Assembly: GCF_025698545.1 (NCBI RefSeq)
Contig: NC_068569.1
Coordinates: 13,144,001 to 13,208,000 of the forward strand
Length of the DNA: 64,000 bases
Direction: 5' to 3'
DNA from: Gossypium raimondii
Lineage: Eukaryota > Streptophyta > Magnoliopsida > Malvales > Malvaceae
Every line of letters starts with the position of its first letter. The first letter of the stretch is position 1. Of the stretch, positions 23,604 to 35,084 are shown one piece after another. The position numbers were made by a program, and so were the translations under genes. The notes beneath the pieces were generated by a model. That model was not told where the DNA came from, ran no database searches, and saw only the letters and a list, made by a program, of their open reading frames with translations.

Positions 23604-23802
23604 TGTAACACCCCTATCTTGTATTCGTCACGGAGCTTGTCCCAGGTCATCCAACAATTCTTCTATGATAGGTATGGGGAATCTATCTGTAATACCCCTA
23701 TCTCGTATTCGTCACCGAGCTTGTCCCAGGTCATCCAACAATTCTTCTATGATAGGTATGGGGAACCTATCTGTAACACTCTTATCTCGTATTCGTCACC
23801 GA
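23551..23802. repeat. 84-bp tandem triplication across an RT/LTR junction
   Basis: Each unit joins about 47 bp of RT coding sequence (encoding FPIPIIEELLDDLG on the minus strand) to about 36 bp of the LTR end. The TGTAA(C/T)A(C) start of the LTR occurs at 23604, 23688 and 23772, exactly 84 bp apart. Because 84 is divisible by three, long plus-strand frames at 23451-23876 and 23536-23862 appear; they are artefacts. Confidence 0.92.
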
Positions 23803-23999
23803 GCTTGTCCCAGAGCACTACCGGAGTTTTCAAATCAAACTCAGATATTTTATATTACTTAACATTCATATCATAAATTAATTATATTGTCCCTTATATG
23901 AGCCCTCGAGGCCCAAAACATACCTTAGAAAGTCGGGACTAAATTGGTAACTCAGAGAATTTTTCGCGAAACCTTAAAAAATTTTCCTAAATGCAGGGG

Positions 24000-24309
24000 A
24001 CACATTCCCTTGTGGTCAAGCTGTGTGGCTCACACGGTCAAGTGACACAACCGTGTCTTAAGTCGTGTGGTATTTGAAGTAGGGCACACGGCCTTGCCCC
24101 CAGCCTGTGTAACTCTCTGACTTGCAATACATGTAAGTGTAGGGGTCACACGACAAGCCACACGCCCGTGTGTTAGGCCGTGTGAAAATTCCTGAGCATT
24201 CTGTTTTGAATTTTTAAGATGCAGGGGACACACAGCCAGAACACACGCTCAAGTGCTAGGCTGTGTGTCACACATGGCTGAGACACACGCTCGTGTCTCT
24301 ACCCGTGTG
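24000..24309. repeat. Cluster of CACACGGCCGTGTG-type palindromes
   Basis: Many copies and near-copies of 'cacacggccgtgtg', 'acacaaccgtgtc', 'cacacgcccgtgtg' occur in LTR E. Related clusters lie at 43040-43350 and 44340-44700. Confidence 0.85.
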
Positions 24310-25086
24310 TAGGGGTGTGCATTCGGTTAACCGACCGGTTAACCAACCCAAAATAGCTATAACCGAATTAATCAACCTTCCAAAATTTTGAACCGTTAAC
24401 CGAACCAAATTTTTTTAAAAAAATATTAACCGAACCGAAATGTTTTTGGTTAATTAGGTCGGTTAACCGAATTAACCGAAAATTATATGGTTTTTACTTT
24501 TGGTTAAAAATTACCCGAATTACCCGAATTGAATCACTACATAATTAAAAACATTACATAAGTCTTTGAATCACTACATAATTAAAAACATTACATAAGT
24601 CTTGAAATTAACACATAATTAAAATGTAAGTATTTAATATTCTCCATTTATATCCATTTCTTCTCTCCAAAAAATCTTCATTTGCATTAAACCTAAGAAA
24701 AAAAAAACATGTGTAATTGGGTAGAGACTTAGAGTTTGACTTTAGTTTTATTTTTATTGGGTTGGTAATTGGGTAGACTTTAGTTTTAGTTTTATTGGGT
24801 TGGGTAATTGGGTAGACTTTAGTTTTAGTTTTAGTTTTAGTTTTATTGGGTTGGGTAATTGGGTTGGGTTGGGTTGGGTTGGGTTGGATAATTTTATTTA
24901 TTAATTTTTCGGTTAAACTGAAAAAATTCGGTTAACCGATCGGTTTCGAACCGAATTAACCATTAACCAAAAAATCATAAAAAAATTAACCGACCCCTGA
25001 CCGAAAAAATTCGGTTAAACTACCGATTAACCGAATTCGGTTGGTTAACCGAATTTTTTGGTTTTACCCGAATTATGCACACCCTA
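24310..25086. mobile_element. hAT-type nonautonomous element, copy 1 (777 bp)
   Basis: The ends are TAGGGGTGTGCAT and ATGCACACCCTA (inverted). The 8-bp flanks are CCCGTGTG (24302-24309) and CCTGTGTG (25087-25094), one mismatch. Subterminal regions are packed with GGTTAACC-type motifs in both orientations, and the middle has (TTTTAG)n and (GGGTT)n runs. There is no coding capacity. The 8-bp duplication and short terminal repeats fit the hAT superfamily. Confidence 0.82.
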
Positions 25087-25922
25087 CCTGTGTGGACAAA
25101 ATAAAGTTATTTCCAAGCCCTATTTCTCATCCAATCTTGTCTTCCACCTACATTAACACTTAAACACATCCCCAATCTAATACAAGACATTTAAACCAAG
25201 CCAAAATCAAGTCATATACATGATATTTTCATCACATGTTTTCATAATCTTACCAAATTGATCAAATTTACATATATACATATTTTATCAAATATAACGA
25301 AAAGCTTGAGAGGGCTTATAACGGGACGCTCTTTCGAGCTACAGTACGTCCGCAACATATGCAGGAACACTACCATTTCGGGAAATAGAACCCTGTATCC
25401 ATCGAATCTCATTATCCAAACGGGACTAATTTATTTATCAGGGTTTTTCAGTTCTGAGATCAATTAACACTCTATTTAAGCATATAAATATACACAATTA
25501 ATTATACGAACTTACATCGATAATGTTCGTGAGTTGTAATCTACTAATCTGTTAACTTTTTCTTTACCTTAATCTAGCTCCGTATTTTGTCTTTTCGGAT
25601 CTACATGAGTAAATTAACTCAATTTAATACAATTTCATACTCATTTTAATCCAATTTACATCTTAGGAAAAAGTACCATTTTGCCAATATACTTTTGTTT
25701 AATTCCAAGCCAAATTTTACATGTATCAATAGCAGCCCATGTATTTCAAAAAATCAAAATTTTCCATGAATTTTACATTTTTACAATTTAGTCCCTAAAT
25801 CACATTTTCATCAAAATTCCTTTAAAAAAAGTTGTTTATCTATCAACAACCTTTCATTTTCTACCATAAAACTTCATAATTCAACTATATTAATCCATGG
25901 AAAAATCCTAGAACTTTGATAA

Positions 25923-28804
25923 TGTAACACCCCTTACCCGAGACCATGGCCGGAGTCGAGCATGAGGCGTTACTTGACTTAACTTAAAAGTTCGGGGCAT
26001 AAAAATTTACTTTCAAATTTAATTTCATCATTCATAATAAAGTTGTCCTCATGTACAGCAGTCACTAAAATAATTATAATTCAAGCTACGAAACTCAAAA
26101 TTTAGATCCGTAAATTTTCCCTAAAACTAGACTCATATATATATTCACCATAAATTTTTCAGAATTTTTTCTTTAGCCAATTAGTACATTTTATTAGTTG
26201 AAGTCTCTCCTGTTTCACTAATCGACTATCCTGACCACTCATCACTAAAATTTAATTATCTCTTATTAAAGGCTTCATATGGTGATCAAACTTATTTCTA
26301 CTGAAAATAGACTCATTAAGAAGTCTATACATATAAATTATAACTCAAAATTCCTTCTGTACAATTTTAATGAATTTCTAAAGTCAGAACAGGGACTTCA
26401 AAAACATTCTTGCCCTGTTTCACTAAAATTCAAATATCTAAAAGTATATAATTCTTTTGCTTACTCCACTTCTTTCCTATGAAAGTAGACTCTTTCAGAT
26501 TTAATTTCATATCTCACTCAACTTCTAATTCTATTTCCACTATTTTTGGTGATTTTTAAAAGTTACATCAATGCTGCTGTCCAAGAACTGTTCCATTGCA
26601 ATTTTTAAAAAAAATTCAATATAACCCCTTTATAATTGTCTAACCTTCCCTGCAAATTTCAAATCACAACCAATTCCAGATTTCATCTACTTCATTTAAA
26701 TACTAATGAAGTTCAACCAATCAATCATTTCAAACTAAAACATGTATATATTTCGATATCTAACGCAACCATAACATTCAAATTTACTTTTACTTCAATT
26801 CCTATACATGCCATATAAATCCAAAAGTTGCTTAACATAAACTACGGAGATATCTGGATAGTGTGATTCTTGATGTAGATCCGATCCTCCAATGTATAAA
26901 TACGTTAATCTACAAAACAATAAACACACACATGTAAGCTTATAGAAAAGCTTAGTAAGTTCATAGGCATAAAACATAAATCTTACCAAACACTTGTACA
27001 CTTATACAATATACACCATTACTAAATTTACTGTCAACCACAATCTTTGGTGAGTTCCTTGGTATAAACTCACTACTACTTATTCTTTTACCATAATTCC
27101 TTTGGGCCCATTTGTCACTTACCATCCTTGATCAAAATGAAGGAACGGTTACGGAAAATTGAGTACTTCATTTTCACTTTGACATATGACCTCTTATCAC
27201 TTGTCCTTGATCAGATAAGTGTAGCTAGGCTACCACTTATCACTTTGCCACTTGATCAGATAAGTGTAGCTGAAGCTACCACTTATCACTTTATCACTTG
27301 ATCAGATAAGTGTATCCACTTATCACTTTGTCTCTTGATCAGATAAGTGTAACCACTTATCACTTTGTTTCTTGATTAGATAAGTGTAACCACTTATCAC
27401 TTTGTTTCTTGATCAGATAAGTGTAGCCACTTATCACTTTGTCACTTGATCAGATAAGTGTAGCTAAAACTACCACTTATCACTTTGTCACTTGATCAGA
27501 AGTACTCAAATCCGGCGTTCCACTTAATTTGATCATTTATTCGATTTTCACATTTTTATTTTATTCTCATTTCAACAATAAATACATTTCATCATACATT
27601 GTATAATTCATGAAATTAACATTTAATCATTAAATTTCAGCCATATGAACTTACCTGGATCGATTTGCAGAATTTGTAAAAGTTCAGGGACTAATCGGCT
27701 ACTTTTTCTTTTCCTCGACTTGTTTCGGGTTCTCGATCTAAAATGAAAATTTATTCATTCATCAGCATTTAATTCAATTCTAATTCATTTCACAATTTAT
27801 GCCCTTTAATTTTCGAAATTACACTTTTACCCCAAACTTTACAATCTTTACAATTTGATCCCTACTCAATTAACCCCTCAATTGATCTAATTTTTCTCAA
27901 TTAACACCTTTTCCAACTATTTTAGACTACTACATAGCCTTTCATACTCAAAACCGCAACACCAAACCTTAATTCCAAACTTTTTCACAATTAGGTCCCT
28001 AAAATCAATTTCTATCAAAATTACTTAATAAAATCATCATATAACAAAATTAAAGCTTCAATTTCATGTTTATTCATCATAAAAATCCAACACTCATCAA
28101 TTGTAACTTTCAAAATCATCCATGGAATCAAAAACTAATGAAATAATTAGTTGGACCTAATTGTAAAAGTATCAAAATCACAAAATTAGAAGAAATAATC
28201 AAGAATTAAACTTACATGATTCAAAAATATGAAAAACCAGCTTATTCCAGACCTCCTATGGCATTTTGCTGATAAATTGTGAAGAGATCTCTAGATTTTT
28301 CACTTTTGTCTTTGTTTTAAATGTTTAATTTGTTAAGTTTCCAATTTTGCCCTGTTTCTCCTTACATTCTGCTGATTTTCTTACCCAACCGTCCAGCCCA
28401 TATAATTTGGGCTTAATTGCCTTTAAATCCCTCCACTTTAGTCACTTAAGCTATTTAATCACAATTTAACAAATTTTACACTATTCCCAATTTAGTCCTT
28501 TTAGTTAATTAACTATCCAAACGTTAAAATTTTCTAACTAAACTTTAATACCAACTCAATGACACTCTATAAATATTTCTAAAAATATTTATGGCTCGGT
28601 TTAAAATCTTCGAGGTCTCGATACCTCGTTTTTTATTTTAATTATTTTAATATTTATTCCTAGTACACTATTCACTATTTCAAAAATTTTCCTAACTTCA
28701 CATTTAACTTATACTTACTAAATTTATAATATTTTCTACTCGTTTGTCAGATTTAGGGATCTCGAATCACCATTCCGACACCACTAAAAATTCAGGCTAT
28801 TACA
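25923..28804 (-). mobile_element. Solo LTR F (about 2.88 kb) inside LTR E
   Basis: The plus-strand left end is TGTAACACCCC and the right end GGCTATTACA; on its own strand it starts TGTAATAGCC. The flanks GATAA (25918-25922) and GATAA (28805-28809) match perfectly. It has no coding sequence. It is homologous throughout to LTR G at 30981-33840. Confidence 0.9.
27190..27500. repeat. Array of about seven hairpin-forming repeats in LTR F
   Basis: The unit is 'cttgatcagataagtgtagc' followed by 'taccacttatcactttgtca', 37-48 bp long. Within the longer units, GATAAGTGTAGCT and AGCTACCACTTATC form an almost perfect inverted repeat. LTR G has about two or three such units at 31795-31915. Confidence 0.85.
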
Positions 28805-29343
28805 GATAACTTTGCAAACTAATCCCCAAAATAGTTTAATTATACTATTACAATCTTGGAAACATAAAAATTACTAAAAACATGATAAGAATTCATACCT
28901 AATTAAGCCAAAAAATCTTGCTTGAGCTCTTTTATCTTAGATAGGGTTTCCATAAAAAAATTTGGGAAAGATGATGATAAATGATGATATTTTCTTTATT
29001 TAATCATTTATCATCTTTTAACATCTTTTATTTCCAATTTCATCCTTTTCTTTAATTAAACTTCTCTTAATAGTCTATTTGTCATATAAGGAACTCAAAT
29101 TTTGAATTCCATAGCTATTTGATACTTATAGCTATTAGAACCCAACTTTTGCATTTCATGCAATTTGGTCCTTTTATCAATTAAACATGTAATCGGTAAA
29201 ATTTTCTTAACAAAATTTTCATACGATTTTCCTATTATAATTCAAACCATGAAATAATATTAAAATAATTTTCTTTTTGAATTCAGATTTGTGGTCCCAA
29301 AATCGCTGTTCTGATTTCACTGAAACCGGGCAGTTACATTATC

Positions 29344-29559
29344 CTTAATGGTGAGTTGGTTAAAGTGGTGGTAGTCTACGCATAAACACCAGCTCCCATA
29401 TTTTTTCTTAACCATTACAACAAATGAGGAAAAATGGGTATTACTGTCCCTTATGATTCCATCTTGCTGCATCTCCTTGATGAGTTTCTCAATTTTCGTC
29501 TTCTGTTTTGTAAGGTGTTTGTAGGTCCTCACATTGATCACCTTTGTTTCATCATACAA
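29344..29559 (-). pseudogene. Reverse transcriptase, N-terminal part
   Basis: NVRTYKHLTKQKTKIEKLIKEM, then GIIRDSNTHFSSFVVMVKKK, GSWCLCVDYHHFNQLTIKD is the start of a gypsy RT. It ends at the insertion of LTR E; the expected next block ([15 protein letters not shown]) is found 5.7 kb away at 23603. Confidence 0.88.
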
Positions 29560-29617
29560 TGGTATTCTATGATCCTATGTTCTTACAAGAGGGAGTGCAT
29601 CTGGTATCCTGAACACA

Positions 29618-29926
29618 TTATTGTGTTCCCTTAATAGTTGTTGCAGTTCTGCCTAGGTGAATGCAGGTATCATTTTCAACTTGGTGTATTGATCGGTAGC
29701 CAACATCATGGGATAAGGGCCGAGTGGTGCCATATGTAAACATTTGGACATTAGGTGACCTTTTAAGCATCTGTAAGCCTTCTGGTTGAATACCTTGAAA
29801 CATGCAATTTTTTCCCCCATGCTCGAACCTCATAGTGAAAGATTGAAAATTCCAAGTAATGGCACCTAAAGAAAGCAGCCACTGTATTCCTAGCACCAAG
29901 TTGCATCCCTTCACCGAGAGAACCAT
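29618..29926 (-). pseudogene. Retropepsin-like protease fragment
   Basis: It contains GCNLVLGIQWLLSLGAITWNF, matching the C-terminal part of gypsy retropepsins (VLGxQWLxxLG), followed by FTMRFEHGGK. The catalytic Asp lies upstream in a broken frame and I did not resolve it. Confidence 0.75.
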
Positions 29927-30159
29927 GAAGTCGGTTACAAACTTATAGCTTTGTGTCTGCCATTAAATAGCCCTACAAAGCCCTCTTGTGCATAAACTTC
30001 CCTCATCAATGACCATAACCTTCATTTGGTTAGCTGGTTCAACAGGTAAATTATCTCTCTTAACGATTTTGGAATCTATAAAGTTGTGTGTGCTACCTGA
30101 GTCTACCAATATTATCACATCAGATTACCCAATTTTTGCTACTATTCTTATGGTGTTGT

Positions 30160-30975
30160 GCCCTTGAGACCCTTGCAAGGCATGTAATGAGAGAAGAGGA
30201 GGGGTGGTTTCAGCTTCTGATTCTGCATTCTCAAGTTGCTCGGGGCAGTCTTAAAACTCTTCTGTTGGTGAGGTTGTGGATTCCATTCCTAGCTAGTTGT
30301 GAGATCCCACAACTAACTGATACAGTTGAGACCTCACGTATTTGTGTCCCGAGACATACTTTGCGGCACACCAAAAACATAGACCCTTCTTTCTTCTATC
30401 CTCCATTTCAGCTTGAGATAAGGACTTTGTGGGAATTCGATGACTGTTAAAAGGTGTTTTTTGACTGCCAAGGTTTGATGAGGGTCCTTCAGAGGCTGGC
30501 ACATTACTAATAGGTTTAGGGTTAGGAAACAGGGGTTTAGAATACCCACCACTCCCTCCAACCAAATGAGGTCTTTTAACAGTATTTGTCGATACAATGC
30601 CTTCTACCTTTCTAGCTAACATATATGTTTCTACCAACGTTTTGAGGTTTGAATAATCTGAGGTACTGACCAACTTTAGCTTTGAGGTAACTTATGAATA
30701 TGCTTAAGGCATAAGTTTCAGGTAGGTGTAACTGGTTAAGGATACTTACAAACTAGTCATGGAACTGGTCCACAGTTCCCTGCTGCTTCAATGTAACCAA
30801 ATCAGTCATCGGGTCAGTGAAGTTGGAGGATCCGAATCTCTCTTACAATCCTCGAGCATAGTCCTAGGACAACAGTTGAAGTCCTCATTATCTTTGGCTG
30901 AAAAAATGGTGCATGCCCAAAGTTTTTCCTTCCATATGAAGCATAATAATTCTCACATTGTCTTGTTCTAGTACA
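30160..30975 (-). pseudogene. gag, C-terminal part with degenerate zinc knuckle
   Basis: After LTR G the gag frame resumes with EQDNVRIIMLHMEGKTL. It later has YMLARKVEGI and GLCFWCAAKYVSGHKY, a CCHC knuckle whose last Cys is Tyr. Frames are shifted and no complete Gag can be made. Confidence 0.75.
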
Positions 30976-30980
30976 CCTTC

Positions 30981-33840
30981 TGTAACACCCCCTACCCGTA
31001 TTCGTCGCCGGAATAGGGTACGAGGCATTACCGAAGTTTACCGAATTAATTTTTTGTTAATACAAGTTAATTAATATTCATTTACCTAAACACTTCGGGA
31101 CCAAATCGGGATTAAATCGAAACCATAAGGAAATTTTCGCAAAATCCCAATTTTTTTATGAACTCAATATAATTCCTTTATAAATATCCAACCTTCCCTG
31201 CAATTTTAAGATCGAGACCAATCCAAACCAACCAATCCAATTCAATCAATTTGATACCATATCATACTTCTATTATAATTATACCATTTAGCATATTCAT
31301 TAAACAAGTTTTGGCATTTATATAATCATCAAACCATATACATGTCATATAAATCAAAAATGGAATTTAAAAAAGCTACCGGAGATAATCTAGATAGTAT
31401 GATCCTCAGTGTTGATCCGATCCTCCGTATATTTCATGTCAATCTACAAGAGACATTGAATACACTCAAGTAAGCTTATAGAAACTTAGTAAGTTCATAG
31501 GCATAAAACATAAATCTTACCAAACATTCATACACTTATACATTATACACCATTACTAAGTTTACCTGTCAACCACAATCATTAGTGAGTCCCCTAGGAT
31601 AAACTCACTACCACTTATTCATTTACTATAATTCTTTTGGGCCCATTTGTCACTTATCATCCTTAATCAAATTAGGGAACGGTTACGGAAAATTGAGTAC
31701 TTCACTTCCACTTTGCCATAGTATAACTATGGTCTTGTGTATGATCACTTATCACTTTCCGAAGTCATAGCCCTGCCACGGTCTTACACGGATCACATTT
31801 ATCACTTGTCACTGATCAAATAAGTGTAGCTAAAGCTACGACTTATCACTTGTCACTTGTCACTGATCAGATAAGTGTAGCTGAAGCTACTACTTATCAC
31901 TTGCTACTGATCAGAAGTACTCAAATCCGACATTCCACTTAATTTGATCATTTATTTGGTTCTCGCATTGTTATTTTATACTCAATTCATCAACAAAAAT
32001 ATCTCATCATACATTATATAATTTATGAAATTAACATTTAATCATTAAAATTCAGCCATATGAACTTACCTGTGTCGATTTACAGAATTTGTGAAAGTTC
32101 AGAGACTAATCAGCAACTTTTTCTTTTCCTCGGCTTGTTTCGGGTTCTCGATCTATCATTGTAAAATCATTCACTTATCAGTATTGACTTCACCTTCACT
32201 CTATTTCACATCCTTAATGCTTATAACCCGCTTATAAGTAACATTATCTACAATTTCACTATTTACTTATGTATATTCAATGTTGTCCATCTGTGTTACA
32301 GTCACTAAATTATTTTAATATTGAGCTACAGAACTTCAAATCAAGATCCACTAATTTTCCCTAAAACTAAGCTCACATATCTTCTTACCATAAACTTTTT
32401 AGAATTTTTAGTTTAGCCAATAAGTATAGTTTATTCTTTAAAGTCACATTTGTTCTGCTGTCTAATAGTTCCGACCCTACTTTACTAAAAATTAATTATC
32501 TCCTCTTACGGGATTTGTATAATGTTCCCATTTGTTTCTCTTGAAAATAGACTCATTCAGGATTTTAAATATATAAATTTAAGCCCATAATTATTTTTAT
32601 TCAATTTTTGATGATTTTCCAAAGTCGGAACAGGGGAACCCGAAATCATTCGAACCTTGTTACACAAAATTTATTATATCTCATGATTTACAAATCCATT
32701 GCTTACACCATTCATTTTATGAGAAACTAGACTCAATAAGATTTAATTTTATATTTTATTCATCCTCTAATTTGATTCCCACAATTTTTGGTGATTTTTC
32801 AAAGTTAGACTACTGCTGCTGTCTAAAACTGTTTTAGTGCAAAATGTTGATTTCCATTTTGCCCCAAATTTCACAGTTCATACAACCTTGCTCAATTAAC
32901 CCCTCAATTAAGCTAATTTTTCTAAATTAGTACTTTACCTAGACATTATAAGTTATTTCACAACTATTGAAATTTAGAATTTCCACATAAAACCCAAACT
33001 CTTTTACTATTAGGTCTCAAACATTCAATTTCTATTCAATTCTTTCAATAAAATTGGCATATAAACAATTTAAAACTCTAATTTCATGCTAAATAATCAT
33101 ATAATTCTAGCCCATATTCATAGAAACTTTCAATTTCTTTCATAGAATCAAAAACTAATGAATTCAACAAGTGGACCTAGTTGTAAAAGTCACAAAAACA
33201 CAAAAATTTCAAGAAATAATCAAGAATTGAACTTACTTGCAGTGAAAATATGAAAAACCAGCTTAAAGAAACCCTTATATGGTGTTTTTACTGATGAGAA
33301 TGCAGAAAAATAAAGAGAAATCTAGATAATTCTACTTTAATGCTAGCCTTATTAAGTAAATTTTGCAATATTCCAATTGTGCCCTTAATTCTCCTTATAA
33401 TCTTTCTGATTTCATGCCTTTGCTGTTCAGCCCAAATAGACCTTGGATCTATTTGCCTTTTAAGCCCTCTTTCTTTTATCATTTAAGCTATTTAATCATT
33501 TCCCATAATTTTGTATTTGTTACAATTTAGTCCTTTTTGTTCAATTAACTATCAGAACTTTAAAGTTTCTTGATGAAACTTTAATACTAACTTTTTAACA
33601 CTCCATAAATATTTATAAAAATATTTATGGCTTGGTTTAAAATCTTTGATGTCTCGATACCTCATTTTTTATTCTAATTATTTTAATATTTATTTTTAGT
33701 ACACTATTCACTATTTCAAAAATTTTCCTAACTTCACATTTAACTTATACTCACTAAATTAACAATATTTTATACTCACTTGTCAGATTTAGTGATCTCA
33801 AATCACCTTTCTAACACTACTAGAAATTCAGGCCATTACA
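30981..33840 (-). mobile_element. Solo LTR G (2.86 kb) inside chromovirus gag
   Basis: Its plus-strand ends are TGTAACACCCC and GGCCATTACA. The flanks CCTTC (30976-30980) and CCTTC (33841-33845) are identical. It shares with LTR F the blocks 'cttaccaaac', the hairpin repeats, 'catatgaacttacctg' and 'ttcgggttctcgatct'. No coding sequence is present. Confidence 0.92.
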
Positions 33841-33845
33841 CCTTC

Positions 33846-34325
33846 AGCTTCGAAGAATTGCTCTAACTTCGACCACCACCCTCAGAAGTCTCCACCATCA
33901 AACCTTAGCCATTCGAACTTGAAGTTTCTACCCATAGAGTCTAAGGTACAGGCCCTTGAATGAAGGCCTATATGACTGGACTCAACCAAATGTGACAATA
34001 AAAGCGACTTCTTTGGTGGAAATCTAGGAGGTGTACCCCCGAGTACCCCATTTCCCTTGTCTGTTGGTTGTCCATGAGTAGGTGGTGTCGCATGCCCTAT
34101 GTTCTACTCAAAAAACTTTTTAAGCTCAGTTCGAATTGCAACCTTTACATCTTCGTGGAACTCTTTGAAGCGAGACTCCATTCGAGCATCCATTTGAGCT
34201 AAGTTAGCTTGCAATCGAGAGAGTTCTTGTTGCATCACCCCCATATCATTCTGCATGACTCCCGTGTCTTTCTGCATGACTCCCATATCTTTTTGTAATC
34301 TCGTGGTGACTCCATCACCAGCCAT
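33846..34325 (-). pseudogene. gag, N-terminal part
   Basis: It starts MAGDGVTTRLQKD at 34325, a short way inside the element, followed by a region predicted to be coiled (repeated MGVMQ units, then LSRLQANLAQMDARMESRF). A stop follows KKFFE near 34104. The gag-like sequence NFKFEWLRFDGGDFRGWWSK resumes in a readable frame up to the insertion point of LTR G. Confidence 0.8.
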
Positions 34326-34334
34326 TGAGATTGT

Positions 34335-34351
34335 TCTAGTTCTGATAACTT
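34335..34351 (-). other. Primer binding site-like sequence
   Basis: Directly after the 5' LTR the element strand reads AAGTTATCAGAACTAG. This resembles the plant initiator-tRNA(Met) site, whose core is GTATCAGAGC. The position is right and the match imperfect. Confidence 0.55.
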
Positions 34352-34722
34352 TGTTATCGTCGACAAACTTAAATAGAGAAGTAAGAGGTGAGAGAGGAGG
34401 AAAAAGAAGAAGAAAGGAGAAAGAAGGTTGAAAGAAGAAGCCAAACAGAGTGAAAATAGCCAAGTTTTTTATATCCCCTCCTATCTGTTGTTGGAGGTTA
34501 AAAAGAGTGTAGCAAAACAGACAAAGCAGCTGTAAATACAAAATAGGACAAAACTCACCGTTTCATTAAACGGTCCCCTGTACCTCTGACTCCCCTCCCC
34601 AATTTGTATTGTACCATTAAAATAAAAAACAAACGCAGCATTTAACAACATGAAAAATAGAAATTAATCAAACTAAAATTAACAGAATTAAAATAGCGGA
34701 ACTTCCATTTTGGTCTGTATCA
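34352..34722 (-). repeat. 5' LTR of the chromovirus
   Basis: On the element strand it starts TGATACAG and ends CGATAACA. It is 371 bp against 361 bp for the other LTR, and carries a small insertion ('aaaatagccaag' near 34453) relative to it. Confidence 0.9.
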
Positions 34723-34727
34723 TCAAA

Positions 34728-35084
34728 TTCCATAGGAGATCAGTAACAAATAAAAAGACAACACGATTTTTCTAGATGAAATTAAAAGTATCGAAAAGAA
34801 TTATTTTTACTGTGATTACTTTTTTAATATTTTACATTTAAATTCCACCAAGTATTATTAAATCAATAAATTTCATGTTAGCATAGACAATGGAAAATTC
34901 TAATGAATATTAATATATCGAACTTTTAAATTTAAGGATTAAATTATAAGAAAATTAAATTCTTAAAACATGAAAGGCATAGGGACCAGAATCCTATTTT
35001 AACCTTAAAAATTCAATTTATTCTCTCATTTTCACTTCTACATGGCAATGAATGAATAAAATTATATTTCCTTTCAATTTTTTA
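34728..35084. other. Intergenic, AT-rich, no gene seen
   Basis: Short spacer between the chromovirus and the split inverted-repeat element; nothing recognisable. Confidence 0.5.

Larger units (their letters stand above)
23604..29338 (-). mobile_element. LTR E inserted in the chromovirus RT
   Basis: On the minus strand it starts TGTAACTGCCCGG at 29338 and ends GGGGTGTTACA at 23604, with the first, unamplified boundary copy at 23772. The flanks are TTATC (29339-29343) and CTATC (23599-23603), a 5-bp target duplication with one change. Removing the hAT-type element and LTR F leaves about 1.9 kb without coding sequence, so it is a probable solo LTR. Confidence 0.82.
20370..34722 (-). mobile_element. 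Ty3/gypsy chromovirus (minus strand), complete but degraded and interrupted
   Basis: Both LTRs are present (20370-20730 and 34352-34722) and are nearly identical over about 360 bp. The 5-bp repeat TCAAA flanks the element at 20365-20369 and 34723-34727. Read from 34722 down, the order is 5' LTR, a PBS-like site, gag, protease, reverse transcriptase, RNase H, integrase with a chromodomain-like tail, polypurine stretch and 3' LTR, which is the Ty3/gypsy order. Gag is interrupted by solo LTR G (30981-33840), and RT by LTR E (to 29338), which itself hosts a hAT-type element and solo LTR F. Frameshifts, stops and an RNase H duplication mean it is not autonomous. Confidence 0.93.

Noticed and set aside
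23451-23876. Plus-strand frames of 141 and 108 codons
   Set aside because: They are produced by the 84-bp triplication and lie antisense to reverse transcriptase.
24850-24893. (GGGTT)n run considered as an interstitial telomere repeat
   Set aside because: The plant telomere unit is TTTAGGG; this run is GGGTT within a hAT-type element and occurs in shorter form in copy 2.
27190-27500. Regular direct repeats considered as a CRISPR array
   Set aside because: Units are unequal in length, spacers are not unique, and the locus is inside a plant LTR.
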